Part shown: positions 31,453 to 42,480 of the stretch, piece after piece
Layout of the letters: the number at the start of each line of letters is the position of its first letter
Numbering within the stretch: position 1 is the first letter of the stretch
Assembly: GCF_032854445.1 (NCBI RefSeq)
Contig: NC_088306.1
Span: 20,183,764 to 20,247,763, forward strand
DNA length: 64,000 nt
From: Liolophura sinensis
Taxonomy: Eukaryota > Mollusca > Polyplacophora > Chitonida > Chitonidae
Direction of reading: 5' to 3'
The notes under the pieces: model-generated
What the model was told of the DNA's origin: nothing
Database searches by the model: none
What the model saw: only the letters and a program-made list of their open reading frames with translations
Program-made: the position numbers and the translations under genes

Positions 31453-33547
31453 AGGCCTACATATGCATTGCGCTCAATAAATAACAATCAAACACACATA
31501 GCTCTTTGGAAATAACATTTTGAGCAGAGGTTTTTCGTTCCCGTTATGATTCACCAATGAGCCATTCATGTTTTAAAATGTCTTTCCAGTCCAAAATAAT
31601 TTGAGGGTAACCAGGCCTACTCAAGCGCAAAATTTGTCAAACAGCACCTCATTTCGCGCAGGCATCAGTCCGACATAAGATGACGTCACGAATTTCCCTG
31701 ACATTGCCCCAAGGATCAATATCTTGTGTGGAGTTTCAAACTGATAAGAAACCTTTGGCTCTGACACAAAGTAGAATGTTTTACGAGCGCTACAGTGATG
31801 GAGAAAAAGAGGTCAACAATTAACGTGCCTAACCTGGAGACGTCAATAGCAAACTCAATGGAGCAGGGCGGAAATGTCGAAGGGACCACTCTCTATGATT
31901 ATTTCCTCTGATGTGCAAGCCTTCAAGGCCCGGAGCTCTCTTTACGAACGTAGTATGCTTGTGTAAGGCCACTAAATAAACCTGTCCAATTCGCATAGAT
32001 CAAATAGATCCGGTTTTCTACCTGACCCATGAATCAATAATCTATCGATACCGGTATGGGTTGAAGGCTCACTGTTTAGAAGTAGCCACTATATTGCAAG
32101 GCGTTTTCCGCCTGTGGGCAAATATGTGTAGATCTATAGACCTACATGATACTCTCTTTTTCTCACTGGCTCACTTTCCTACAATGCAGCCGTCAGAAAC
32201 TAATCCCTATGGCAGATGGATAGTGTGGGACTGCAAAGTGTGGAGTAAGACAGCATGGACGAACAAATGATTATATGGCTTAACGCCACATTGGCAATGT
32301 TTCAACCATATCGCTGCGTTCACCTTCGTCAGATATCTAATCAACGGGAAAGAATGCTTATATCTACTTCTAAAAATAATGAAATTCCAAGGCTAATCCG
32401 AATTCGGTGGTCGCTATATACATTTTGGGGGGGTTTATTTTTATTTTAGTTTTGCTATCAAATTTCATTCACAACACATTAAGCATTTTCACATGATTCA
32501 CTTTCGGAAGTTAATCATACAGCGGCCAATGGCCCAACGATAACATAATCAAATGGCAGTCTGCATGATATATTTTAATTTTATCGACGCAATGAACACG
32601 TTTTGTCAGAGTATCCTGTTAGAACCGAACACTGTTGACTACTTGTCTTTATATGGCTTCTTTGTAATTTCTTATATACAAGGTCGAGAGTCTTGTCCAT
32701 TAAAATCAGCTGAAATTTCTTGTATTATAGCTGACCCCCATTAGTGAAAGGATTCGTTATGGCAATTTTTGCCAAAGATTAGATACTTTGAATGTGCTGA
32801 TTTCCATTGAACTCAGCAGAAACTTCCCATCCTTGTGTATAATTTCATAGATTTTGGGTGGTTATATTCTACCTTGTTGTGATCTTTCCGTTGTACGTCT
32901 TTAATTATATTGAAGAGTTCGTAATGGTGGAGGGGCAACATATGAAAGTCTGCTGCGACGACAAGATCCAAGGATTTAGTTTGCTTTTTTGTTCTTTTGT
33001 GGAATAACATAGCTTTCAGTTTTTTCCAATGTATTCTGAAATTGTTTGCTGCATATCCAGATTTACATGCAAAAGGCGAAAAAAAATTGTAATTGCATGT
33101 AGGACGTACTTAAAAGCACGGATATCTACATGTGATATTAAATTCAACTGAAAGCTTGTACACCACAAATAACACTTGTTTCCCATTTGCAAGTTAACAG
33201 CTTACAGAACTGACTTGATGCAAAAACGGGGAAAACTTGTAATTTTGCCAAACATGACTCCCTTGAAGCGTTCAGGCGCTATGTCAATATCCCTGGGATC
33301 GATAAAGCTATGTAATTAATATGCTCATGGATTTGTACATACCAAATCCTTGATACGGCAGTCAGAATACCCACGGGCGGTTATAGATCAAACAGAAGTG
33401 TACGGTTTATCTAAAAGTGACATCGACGTAAAGCGTAAACTTGGTGGGAGTGTCTCTTATCCTGAAAAGCAAGTCGCGCTGGCACGCAGCTCGTGTTTGT
33501 AGCTTTCCAAGATATTATTGTCTTCACACAGATCAAGGGATTGCAAG
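31453..33547. other. Region upstream of paralogue B, no gene seen
   Basis: Two adjacent open frames (32061-32449) have no recognisable similarity or splice support. A candidate acceptor TCTTCACACAG at about 33531 lies 16 nt before the ATG of paralogue B, parallel to the 5' UTR intron inferred for paralogue A. Confidence 0.4.
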
Positions 33548-33637
33548 ATGGCGTCAGTAACTCATCTCCTGGTGGCCGCATTTGTCGTAATCACTATTGC
33601 TTTTGCCAAGAAAGATCGGGGAAGTTTCTCCTTCAGG
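33548..33637 (+). CDS. Paralogue B exon 1 (signal peptide)
   Basis: Encodes 30 residues: the leader and KKDRGSFSFR. Its last bases, TTTCTCCTTCAGG, followed by donor GTGAGT, look like a 3' splice site joined to a 5' splice site. Phase 0. Confidence 0.78.
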
Positions 33638-36600
33638 GTGAGTATGCTGTTTCTTGTCTGGAAAAAAAAAACCCAAAATACAAACACGATATAAAGTCGA
33701 TCGTGAATTAGCAATGTTGCAGGGAAGTTTTTCCTTCAGGGTGAGCATATTGTTGCTCGGTTCATGTTTATCGTGTTTGAATAAGAAACCGATCCCTAAA
33801 GGCTGAAAAGTTAATCCATTTCCATATCATGTAATGGTTAAGATCAGGGGAGCTTCTTCTTCCAGGTGAGCATACTGATCCATGGTTGATGATTATCTTG
33901 TCTGAACAAAAACAAAAGCGATCTAAAATTGATCCTCTTTTCATATCAGGTAATAAGACAGCTCGTATAAGTTTCCCTTTCAGGGTGAGTATATTACCTC
34001 ACGGTGCACATTCATATCTTTAAAATAATGGCGATATTTTTTATCCAGTTTCCGTGTTAAATCTCTTCTTATAGTCAAAAGCCAATTCGAGTTTACTGTT
34101 TCACAATTCTTGTTTATATCTTGTCTGAACAAAAAGCCAATTGCGATATAAAATGGATCTTCTGTTCATATCATGTAATAAGACAGCTAGGGAAAATTTC
34201 TCTTTCAAGGTAAGTATATTGCTCACGGTACAGGTAAATATCGTAACTTCACGATACAGGTTTATATCGTTACTTCATGGTACAGGTCAATATCGTTACT
34301 TCACAGTACAGGTCTATACCTTTACTTCACGGCACAGGTCTATATCATTGCTTCACGGTACACGTTTATATCGTTACTTCAAGGTACAGGTCTATATCGT
34401 TAATTCATGGTACAGGTCTACATCGTTACTTCATGGCACAAGTTTATATTGTTACTTCACGGTACAGGTCTATAACGTTACTTCACAGTACCGGTCTATA
34501 TCGTTATGTCACGGTACATGTTTATATCTTTACTTCACAGTACAGGTCTATATCGTACTTCACGGCACAGGTCTATATCGTTACTTCACGGTACAGATCC
34601 GTGTCGTTACTTCACAGTACACGTTTATATCGTTTCTTCACAGTGCATGTCTATATTGTTACTTCACTGTACCGGTATATATCGTTACTTCACGGCACAC
34701 CTTTATATCTTTACTTCACAGTACAGGTTTATATTGTTACTTCACGGTCCACGTTTATTTCCCTATCAAATCCGTACTTGTAGTCAAAAGTCAATTCTCA
34801 TACTAATATGAACCATTAAAGCTTTAGGGAAGTGGTGTAAAATTCAGATAAAACTTAATAATGGTCAAAAGCCATTTTGGGGCCTCCGTGACCGATAGGT
34901 TTAGCACATCAGCACGGCACAATGACCCACAAACTTCTCACCAATGCGGTCGCTGTGAGTTCAAGTACAGCTCACGCTGGCTTCCTCTCCAACAGAATAT
35001 TATTATGTTGAATTTGACACAATCTGGTGTTATACCAACAGAATACATTCTAGCATCTCTCAGACAACTGACTTTCTGTTAACATTAAGGGATTACTTTT
35101 TTGATTGAAGTGATAACACAAATCTGTAACAGCAACACTTTCTAGCCATGGCATCTCGTATTTCTGGCAACTATACGGCGTGTATACGGTATCGGCCTAG
35201 AACGTGTACCGAGACATGCTGTTATATTTGTACAATCAATATCTTACTTATACCTAACTGCGCAATCTCTCTCGTTTTTTTCTTGCCCAATGACTATAAT
35301 TGTGCACACCCACAGCTCTCTGTTGTGCTCAGTAATTGTTAATCCTTATTCCCCTAGCAGAAAAATCTACAACCGAACAAAAAAACCTATCGATTACAAC
35401 AGAGCCTGACGTCTACATCTACATACTGGTTGGGTTCAGCGAGATTGACGCAACGAGATTCCCTACAATATAGGACTATGGCGGTTAAGGGCTCACTTAT
35501 CTTCGTGAGCTTCATCAAAACAGCCCCAATGCTGGAAGAATATGAACGTTAAGGCACCCGGAGCATTTCGAAGTATTACGACTTGCCGACCGGAACCCTT
35601 CGAAGAGTTGCAAGCGTCATGAAAGAATAATTCCAACCTCTCGTTGTCGTAGTTCACGTAAAACGATGACGTAGTATTGCGGAAAACTGGATTGCCCGCA
35701 GTGATTTTTTTGGAGAGTTACTGCACCTCTTTCCACTTGTGACGTAGGCTTATATACGTCATATTAGTGGAAAGCAGGTGGCCTCCAGCAAACCTTGCAT
35801 AGGCACAGAACAAAGCAGTGTAGAACTCCTATGCCACTAATACCCTGAGAACAATGAATGAAGGGGTAACATTGATAAGGCGAGTCGGCATCTCAGGAGT
35901 CCGCCGAGTTCGCACAGATATGGACGAGGCAGCTTGGGGCTCTCGAAAATTAACGCAGTTAAAATGCGAGATTTTACGGTACTTGCGAGAATGAATACAC
36001 ATCTCGCACAGCCGGGTGTGTCAGCTCAACGTCGCCGTTAGCAGCCACCGTAAAACCACGCCTTTTAGTCGCGTTAGTTCGGGAGAGCTCCCACTCTGTC
36101 TCACCTCATCTTGCGTGAACTCGTGAGATTCCTGAAATGCCAACTCGGCTTATTGGTCCACTCTTTCATTAATCCGTCAATAATGTCATTAATGTAGATT
36201 TATCTATCTATACTTTTTTTTTTCCTTGTCATTCCCAGTATTTGCCCCGCCCCTTGTGCCCGGAAAACGCCGTGTGCGCCGAGGTAAATACACTGAGCAG
36301 GAAACCCTGGGACGAGAATGACGTCTCACTGCCGCTCTTTACCTCATTCATATGCAAATGTCCGGAGGATCAGGAATGCCCTACACATCCGGGCACCCAC
36401 ACGTTGCATGTTGGGAAGGGGAGATGGTAAGAAAAAAGGTTTATTGAGGTTTTACCGGAGACGATGATCTACAAAAAAAAAAGTACATATCCAGTCGAAT
36501 TTTTGTTTTTAGTTTAAAAGAGACCAATTATTTACTTTTAATACAGCCACGTTTGTGCATGTTTTACCGTTTAGAATCGTTAATAAGTTACCTGAAAAGC

Positions 36601-39600
36601 GGGCTGCGTTATCAAACTTTTTCAAAATTTAGAATCATTTTAAAACTATTAATAATATAGTTTACGATTCAAATATTTATTGAAAGGTAATAATCTGAGC
36701 CAGATTGAAAAATATATTTAATTTGATTAGCGAATACATGTTTTGGGCCGAAAATCACCGGTATAGCCTCTGTAATTTACTATAATTTAGACCAATAACG
36801 AGCAACACAGGTGTAAAATGGCGAATTCTGCCTTTAGGTATTCCATGTGTAAGCCTATCTGTTCATTCGAGAAATGTGAGAGGCGGGCTATAGCGGAGGA
36901 GGTCCTGTACAAGGCCAAGGACTTTGGGGGCCGTACTTATACCAAGGTAAGATAACCAATACCGAGGTAAGATAGCCAAACGATGTTTAAAACAAACTAC
37001 CAAAGAACTAAGAAAGTATATAAAGTACGAAACTAGGACGGAATCGTACAAAGAGAAGCAGTCGACAGTTTCCAATAATGTTGAAAAGATACAAGGTATG
37101 TTGTAGGCGATCGAGCGAAATCAGTGTTCAAATGGTGTACCATGCCAGTGTATCGATGTTATCGATAATAACAAATATGTTGCGCTTTGATGGTAAATGT
37201 TCATATATCCAACGTAGCGATTTAACTTAATACGATGAAAATACATCCCCTCGCCGCGGGTTGATCGGAACTAGACGCAATCATGAAGCAGAGCGCCAGA
37301 GATAACCCACACGAAGGTAAGATAACCTACACAAGGTTAAGATAATCTACAACAGGGTAAGATAATCTACAACAGGGTAAGATAACCTACACCAGGGTAA
37401 GATAACCTACATTAGTGTAAGATAGCCTACAACAGGGTAAGAAAACCTAAACCTGGGTAAAAACACTCATGAGGGTAAGATAACGTACAGCAGGGTAAGA
37501 TAACCTACAGCAGGGTAAGATAACCTACAACATGGTAAGATAACCTACATCAGGGTAAGATAATCTACAGCAGGATAAGATAACCTACAACAGGGTAAAA
37601 TAACCCACACCAGCGTAAGATAACCTACAACAGGGTAAGGTAACCTAAACCAGGGTAAGGTAACCTTCACCAGGGTAAGAAAACCTAAACCTGGGTAAAA
37701 ACACACATGAGGATATTATAACCTACAGCATGGTAAGATAACCTGCAGCAGGGTAAGATAACCTACAACAGGAAAAGATAACCCACATCAGGTAAGATAA
37801 CCTACACGAAGGTAAGATAACCTTCACCAGGATAAGATAACCTTCAACAGGGTAAGATAACCTACAGCAGGGTGAGATAACCTATAGTAGGGTAAGATAA
37901 CACACACCAGGATAAGAAAATCTACACCAGGGCTAGATATCCTACTCCAGGATGAGATAACCTACATCAGGGTAAGATAACCTACAACAGGGTAAGATAA
38001 CCTACATCAGGGTAAGATAACCTTCAACAGGGTAAGATAACCTACAACAGGGTGAGATAACCTATAGTAGGGTAAGATAACACACACCAGGGTAAAAAAA
38101 TCTACACAAGGACTATATGTCCTACTCCAGGATGAGATAACCTACATCAGGGTAAGATAACCTACAACAGGTTAAGATAACCTAAAACAGGATGAGATAA
38201 CCTACATCAGGGCTAGATATCCTACTCCAGGATGAGATAACCTACATCAGGTTGGATAACCTACAACAGCGTAAGATAACCTACATCAGGGTTAGATATC
38301 CTACACCAGGGTAAGATAACACACTCCAGGGTAAGATAACTTACAATAGGGTAAGAAAACACACAGCAGGGTGAAGAAAACACACACGAAGATAAGAATG
38401 TCAGGGGGAACCAATCTGATTAAAGCCTGGCCGTATGTGGTTTAAAGCAAAGCGATGTACAATCGATCTGATTTTAATCAGATTGAGAAACACGCTTTAA
38501 GGAAGCGTTTTATTTATTTGTTTATTTTGCAATTGTTTTTTTAGCCGATGGCGGCCTAAAAGAAATGCTTAAAAGTAATATCTCTGTATGGGAGAACCAT
38601 GAACTTGTTTCTTACTTTTTGACACTGTCCTTGGATATTGATAGTGTAAGCTGAGTGCAACTGCCACTGACATACGTTGCCAGGGTAGACTCTATATTGA
38701 TAGTACGGATATGAGAGTGATCTCCATTGTCCACAGGTGAACTGCCTGTGTCCAGGCCACGAAAACAGCGACATGACCGACGAGGAGGCGGCCACGATGT
38801 TCCGGGAGAGTAAGACTGACGACCCCCGGGCCGATGTGGTCTACCAGAGGACATGCACATGTGAGTGGAGATGGAATTATATCTGGGGGAGGTTAAAGAT
38901 GATGTACCGGAGATTTGTGGCAAAAAATCCATATTTGCTAATCATAACAAATTTTCTGTATTTGCCAAGAATACCTCAGATCATTGCCTTTCGTAAATAT
39001 CTGACTCGTGTCTTTAATATTTATAGTTTTAAAATGATTTCAGAGTTTGAAAATGTTATAAAGAGACCTGCTGCATACACTTTAGGATCCAGTACTCGAT
39101 ACGGTAGCACATACGCAGACGAGGCTGATATTTTGTAGCAATTAAAGTCTAAAATAATAGCAAAAATTCCAGTGTATTTGACGCTGATCGATTTTTTTTT
39201 TGCCAAAAATCTTTGATATGACCTTAAAAAAAAACATAAACTCAAAGACAAATGAAACTGACAACGCCTGGGCCTATAGACTTCTACCTGCACGAACTGA
39301 GCATACTGTACGCACGTTGTTACACATTGCATGAAAACGAAAGTAATTTAACATTTTACAAAAAGACAAAAAAAGAGGCCGTCATCACTGGACACACCTT
39401 TTTAAAGCATTCTTCAATATAATGGTGTGTTGTGGCGACTCTCTCGGGTCCAAGATGGACTGAGCATTGTACTCTTGGAGTCTGTGACAATATTAGGTTA
39501 TCCAAAACTTATCCCTAAGAGAGGAATGGTCAGGACCGAATTATTCAAGGCGAGAAAAATTCCCTATTAAATGCCCCTTGGGTTTCGAAGGTGTCACACG

Positions 39601-40368
39601 GACTGACCATTTTTCCATCACTTTGACTGTTTAAATAATTCTTTAGAAGTGCATTATTTAATGCACATTATATAATACATATAACGAGCTGTTCAGGTCA
39701 TAAATACTTGGTTTGGAATTTAATAGAAAAGCAATGTTAATGTTTTTTACACCCAGTAGGCCTAATGTGTAGTATCAACGTACTGTCCATAAAACCCACC
39801 TTTGAATTCAAAAATCCGAAACCTTTTCAATTCAAGACAATCAAAGGGAGACAAAGGGAAAGTTTCTGCGGTATAGTTTTCAATGGTGTGCCTTATCAGG
39901 TTGATTGAATTTTGTGCTGCGATTTCCTTTAAACGTAATTTAAAGTTTCTAGAATCAGCCTACTTCTTTGTAAAATTCATTATAGCTATCCAGGCACAAC
40001 ATAGTTCTTCAGTTTATAATTTGTCTGTCAATTCTTTCACAGTTGTGCCACTTTATGCCACACGGATGCAGTGTGCAAATAAAGAGATTCCTGGTTACGT
40101 AAATGATTTCCAACGGCCGTTTAGGCTTGAAATTTCCTGTCTAGATTACATCAGAGAAAATGTCGCAGATACAGTTTTTCATCAAAATGCCTCAACTTAA
40201 ATTTGATGGGCCAAAGGCCTAATTATGTTGTTTGGTTCATAGCTGTTGTTATCTCCCTTGTTTGCAGCCTATCACCCAACTTGGAAGAGAGCAGACGATG
40301 AGCTAGAGATCGAAGAGTTGGAGAAGCGCAGAAGTCTGAGGAGTGAATTATTCAAAAAATGGAATTAG
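33548..40368 (+). CDS. Secreted 11-cysteine protein, paralogue B (203 aa), five coding exons
   Basis: Coding exons are 33548-33637, 36239-36426, 36838-36946, 38737-38860 and 40268-40368, intron phases 0, 2, 0, 1. All junctions are GT-AG and the stop is TAG at 40366. The leader MASVTHLLVAAFVVITIAFA has a good cleavage site before KKDRG. Cysteines are at residues 37, 43, 69, 71, 77, 97, 101, 106, 132, 134 and 169. Ten align with paralogue A with identical spacing except one residue (x18 versus x19 before the sixth); Cys101 is extra and unpaired. Exons 3 and 4 have the same lengths as in paralogue A (109, 124 nt). Shared motifs include AVCAE/AVCAD, CxCPExxECP and IAExVxxxAxxFxG(R/K)TYxK. The C-terminal tail (EIEELEKRRSLRSELFKK) is charged and probably helical. 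Family not recognised; role unknown. Confidence 0.82.
33618..34220 (+). repeat. Tandem copies of the exon 1 end plus splice donor
   Basis: The real exon end (33618-33644, GGGAAGTTTCTCCTTCAGGG then TGAGT) is followed by related copies at 33721-33748, 33847-33874, 33969-33995 and 34190-34220. Copy 3 reads TTCTTCTTCCAG|GTGAGC. Between the copies lies shared sequence such as CTTGTCTGAACAAAAA and TTCATATCATGTAATAAGAC. Confidence 0.8.
34205..34770 (+). repeat. About 26-bp minisatellite in intron 1 of paralogue B
   Basis: About 21 units of GGTACAGGTCTATATCGTTA plus CTTCAC. The first unit (GTACAGGTAAATATCGTAAC) still resembles the neighbouring donor (TCAAGGTAAGTATATTGCTC), so the array may have grown from a duplicated donor. 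Frames of up to 221 codons here are repeat-derived. Confidence 0.85.
34877..34993 (+). repeat. SINE family A, 5' part only
   Basis: GGGGCCTCCGTGACCGATAG (A box region), TCGCTGTGAGTTCAAGTACA (B box region), stopping at GGCTTCCTCTCC. A family C repeat begins at once. Confidence 0.75.
34994..35110 (+). repeat. Interspersed repeat family C copy
   Basis: ACAGAATATTATTATGTTGA, ACAGAATACATTCTAGCATC and CTGACTTTCTGTTAACATTA. Confidence 0.6.
36239..36426 (+). CDS. Paralogue B exon 2
   Basis: Encodes YLPRPLCPENAVCAEVNTL, then FICKCPEDQECP and HTLHVGKGRW (188 nt). It supplies five cysteines. The acceptor is CATTCCCAG|TAT and the donor ATG|GTAAGA, phase 2. Confidence 0.8.
36838..36946 (+). CDS. Paralogue B exon 3
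   Basis: Encodes YSMCKPICSFEKCERRAIAE through GGRTYTK (109 nt). The acceptor is TGCCTTTAG|G and the donor AAG|GTAAGA, phase 0. It carries the extra cysteine absent from paralogue A. Confidence 0.82.
37306..38395 (+). repeat. About 20-bp minisatellite of splice-donor-like units in intron 3 of paralogue B
   Basis: On the order of 50 units of CAGGGTAAGATAACCTACAA. The unit matches the true exon 3 donor and its flank (ACCAAGGTAAGATAACCAAT at 36941). A second donor-like copy (CCGAGGTAAGATAGCCAAAC) is at about 36962. Most units keep GGTAAGA, so the pre-mRNA would carry dozens of U1-compatible sites. Confidence 0.9.
38737..38860 (+). CDS. Paralogue B exon 4
   Basis: Encodes VNCLCPGHENSDMTDEEAAT through VVYQRTCT plus one base (124 nt). 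The acceptor is TTGTCCACAG|GTG and the donor T|GTGAGT, phase 1. Confidence 0.82.
40268..40368 (+). CDS. Paralogue B exon 5 (charged tail)
   Basis: After TTTGCAG it completes a Ser codon and encodes YHPTWKRADDELEIEELEKR then RSLRSELFKKWN and TAG. Confidence 0.78.
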
Positions 40369-40668
40369 AAAAACATCGAAAAAAAGGATAGGGAACCTAA
40401 ACGATAAATTATGGGGTGCATGCTAAGAACGGCGTATATTAAGTTATGAATATGGTAATAATCCGTGCATTTTTATGGAAGATCTGGTAAATGTACATTC
40501 TGATTGGAGATGATGAAATGTAGCTTTTGGACTTACAATCAACAACGAATTAGTACATGTATTTCCATTTTCAATACTTTAACAATTAAAGGGTGGCTTT
40601 GTCCAGGTATTAAGGCATAGAAGCTGGTGGCAGTTTTGTCTCGATAATTGTGACGTAGTAAAGGACAG

Positions 40669-40674
40669 AATAAA
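40669..40674 (+). promoter_or_regulatory. Candidate poly(A) signal of paralogue B
   Basis: AATAAA in GGACAGAATAAATGAG, about 300 nt after the stop, followed by a GT-containing stretch. Confidence 0.5.
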
Positions 40675-40734
40675 TGAGTTCACAGTTTTGGACCGTCTTG
40701 ATACAGTGATAGTGCCATTCGGCGTATAATTTGC

Positions 40735-40890
40735 AAAGTCTATTTAAGCATTTATATGAACAGTTAGAATAAAACCCTGACGGAGGTAAATTGACAATAG
40801 GCCGTAATTATCCGGTTACGTGTGACTATTTGCCAACTATCACAATGTCGTCGCTGCTCTGATTTTACCATCTGTGCTGTAAGTCTTTTA
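40735..40890 (+). repeat. Repeat family D copy downstream of paralogue B
   Basis: ATATGAACAGTTAGAATAAA, CTGACGGAGGTAAATTGACA and CTATCACAATGTCGTCGCTG. The family head is missing. Confidence 0.6.
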
Positions 40891-42085
40891 TTATATTATA
40901 TGAACTCATGACAAATAATATTGTAACGCTTAAGGAGTAAAATATACGTTTTCCACTTTATGGCATGTTTTACTGGTGTTCACCAAGTTATACGAAATAT
41001 CTGTTCTCGCCATATTTTACTAACGGTGCACGATGTCATACCCTAATGTCAAATACATCCTCCACAGTCAGTGAGCGTGAAATCCCTCAAACTAACCTGT
41101 TCTCATACCTTTATGATTGTTGAAAGCTTTTTTAAGTACATCGAGCATGTTTACTGTTAACGTTATTCTGACATTTGGCGATTAATAAATGTATTATTCA
41201 CTCCAGGCTTTCAGTTAATATATTTTATATTCGATAATATTGTCTTAATGCCGCGTACATTCAAGAAAGTTAATTTACAAGATAAGAAAATCGTACCATG
41301 CCCAGAGAAAAAAAATCTACAAATCGGCTCATTAGTCCAGAGCCGAATCAGGAGAGAGAAGTGATCTTTTAGTTGAGTGATCCAGCACACTGTTCCTTTA
41401 CATTCAGTTTTATGGTCTGAAGTTGTTACTATAGAGCTAGGTTTTAAGAAACAACCAAACATACAGCGCCCGCTTAACTGTCTCCTTAGAGACCGTTGTT
41501 CAAGCCTATATGGCGTTTATGAAGTTTGATGCGGGATCGGCTTTTCACGCTTTATCACGCGAGATTATAGTATGGCTTTAACATACATAATCTGAACAAG
41601 TTTCTAAAGCCCCATCCAGACTATCCAACATCGTTCAAACTTTTGTTGAATCAGCAGCAAGTGGAAGTTGAGGTAAGTTGAGTGTCCCGTCCACAATACA
41701 AATCAGATAGGTCAACCTTGTCTAATACTGTTGTCGTGTGTTGAACATTGTTTTTTGGGGTTTTTTTTTAAAGCCCCTTTCAGACCACCGTGCAAAGCAG
41801 CATCGTTTATCGCACTTCATGCCATTAACAGTCAAGCCCCGCTTCCGACCTGACTGGTCGATCCCATGCAACGACTGATATAATCAAAAAGCGCTGAAGT
41901 TTTTCCGCCGACAAGTGTGTTACAGGATCCAAGGTTGGAATGTGCCAATATGATCTTTTCTTGCAGCAAATAAATTATATCGGGAATCTGGAAACATTGT
42001 AGTCTGTTGCATCACACGATATATCAAGTAGTTACGACGTAGAAATGTTGCGGTTATATACTGATGTACATGTACTTTACTGCGA
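40891..42085. other. No gene seen
   Basis: Intergenic. An imperfect, old repeat around 41605-41790 has AGCCCCATCCAGACTATCC and a later AGCCCCTTTCAGACCACCG. No coding signal. Confidence 0.4.
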
Positions 42086-42089
42086 AGAT

Positions 42090-42275
42090 ACGGTCTCGCT
42101 GGCTCAGATGGTTAAGTGGTCTGGCTCACTCCCACTGAATCAAAGGTCGCGTGTTCAAATCCAGTTCTTGCTGTTTACACTGCGCATTCCGGTTTATTGC
42201 ACTCACATAGACCTGATAACCGTCATATAATCGACAAAATTCTTGAGTACGCGGCGTTACCTGCAATCAATCCGA
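42090..42275 (+). repeat. Second tRNA-derived SINE type
   Basis: A-box-like TGGCTCAGATGGTTAAGTGG and B-box-like GTGTTCAAATCC are spaced as in a tRNA. The tail shares ATTCTTGAGTACGCGGCG and CAATCAATC with family A. The head differs clearly from family A. Confidence 0.65.
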
Positions 42276-42318
42276 TCACAAAGTTAGGTACCCTTACATG
42301 CGATATACCATCATGGTA

Positions 42319-42480
42319 CACATATTTATTTGATTGGTGGTTTACGTCGTACTCCAGGAATATTTGTATTTTCACTTATACCACGTTGGCCAGCAATATG
42401 GTGGGAGGAAATCTGGAAGAGAACGGTGTAACCCACAACTATCCGTAGGTTGCTGCAAGGCCTTCCCACGTACGGTCATG
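42319..42480 (-). repeat. SINE family A, 3' two-thirds
   Basis: TATTTATTTGATTGGTGGTT, CCAGCAATATGGTGGGAGGA and CTTCCCACGTACGGTCATG. It directly follows the second SINE type in opposite orientation. Confidence 0.75.

Noticed and set aside
31071-31484. Long frames on both strands, proline/arginine-rich
   Set aside because: They cover the CpG-rich transposable element; frames on both strands reflect composition.
32061-32449. Two adjacent plus-strand frames as a possible gene
   Set aside because: No recognisable similarity, no shared splice phase and no conserved motif.
34141-34811. Open frame of 221 codons and two overlapping ones in intron 1 of paralogue B
   Set aside because: All come from the 26-bp repeat; the peptide is a periodic YRYFTVQV-type run with no gene features.
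37306-38395. CRISPR-like repeat array
   Set aside because: Units are contiguous with no unique spacers, and the context is an animal intron.
39883-40200. 105-codon frame in intron 4 of paralogue B
   Set aside because: Ends before the real exon 5, no domain, no homologue in paralogue A.
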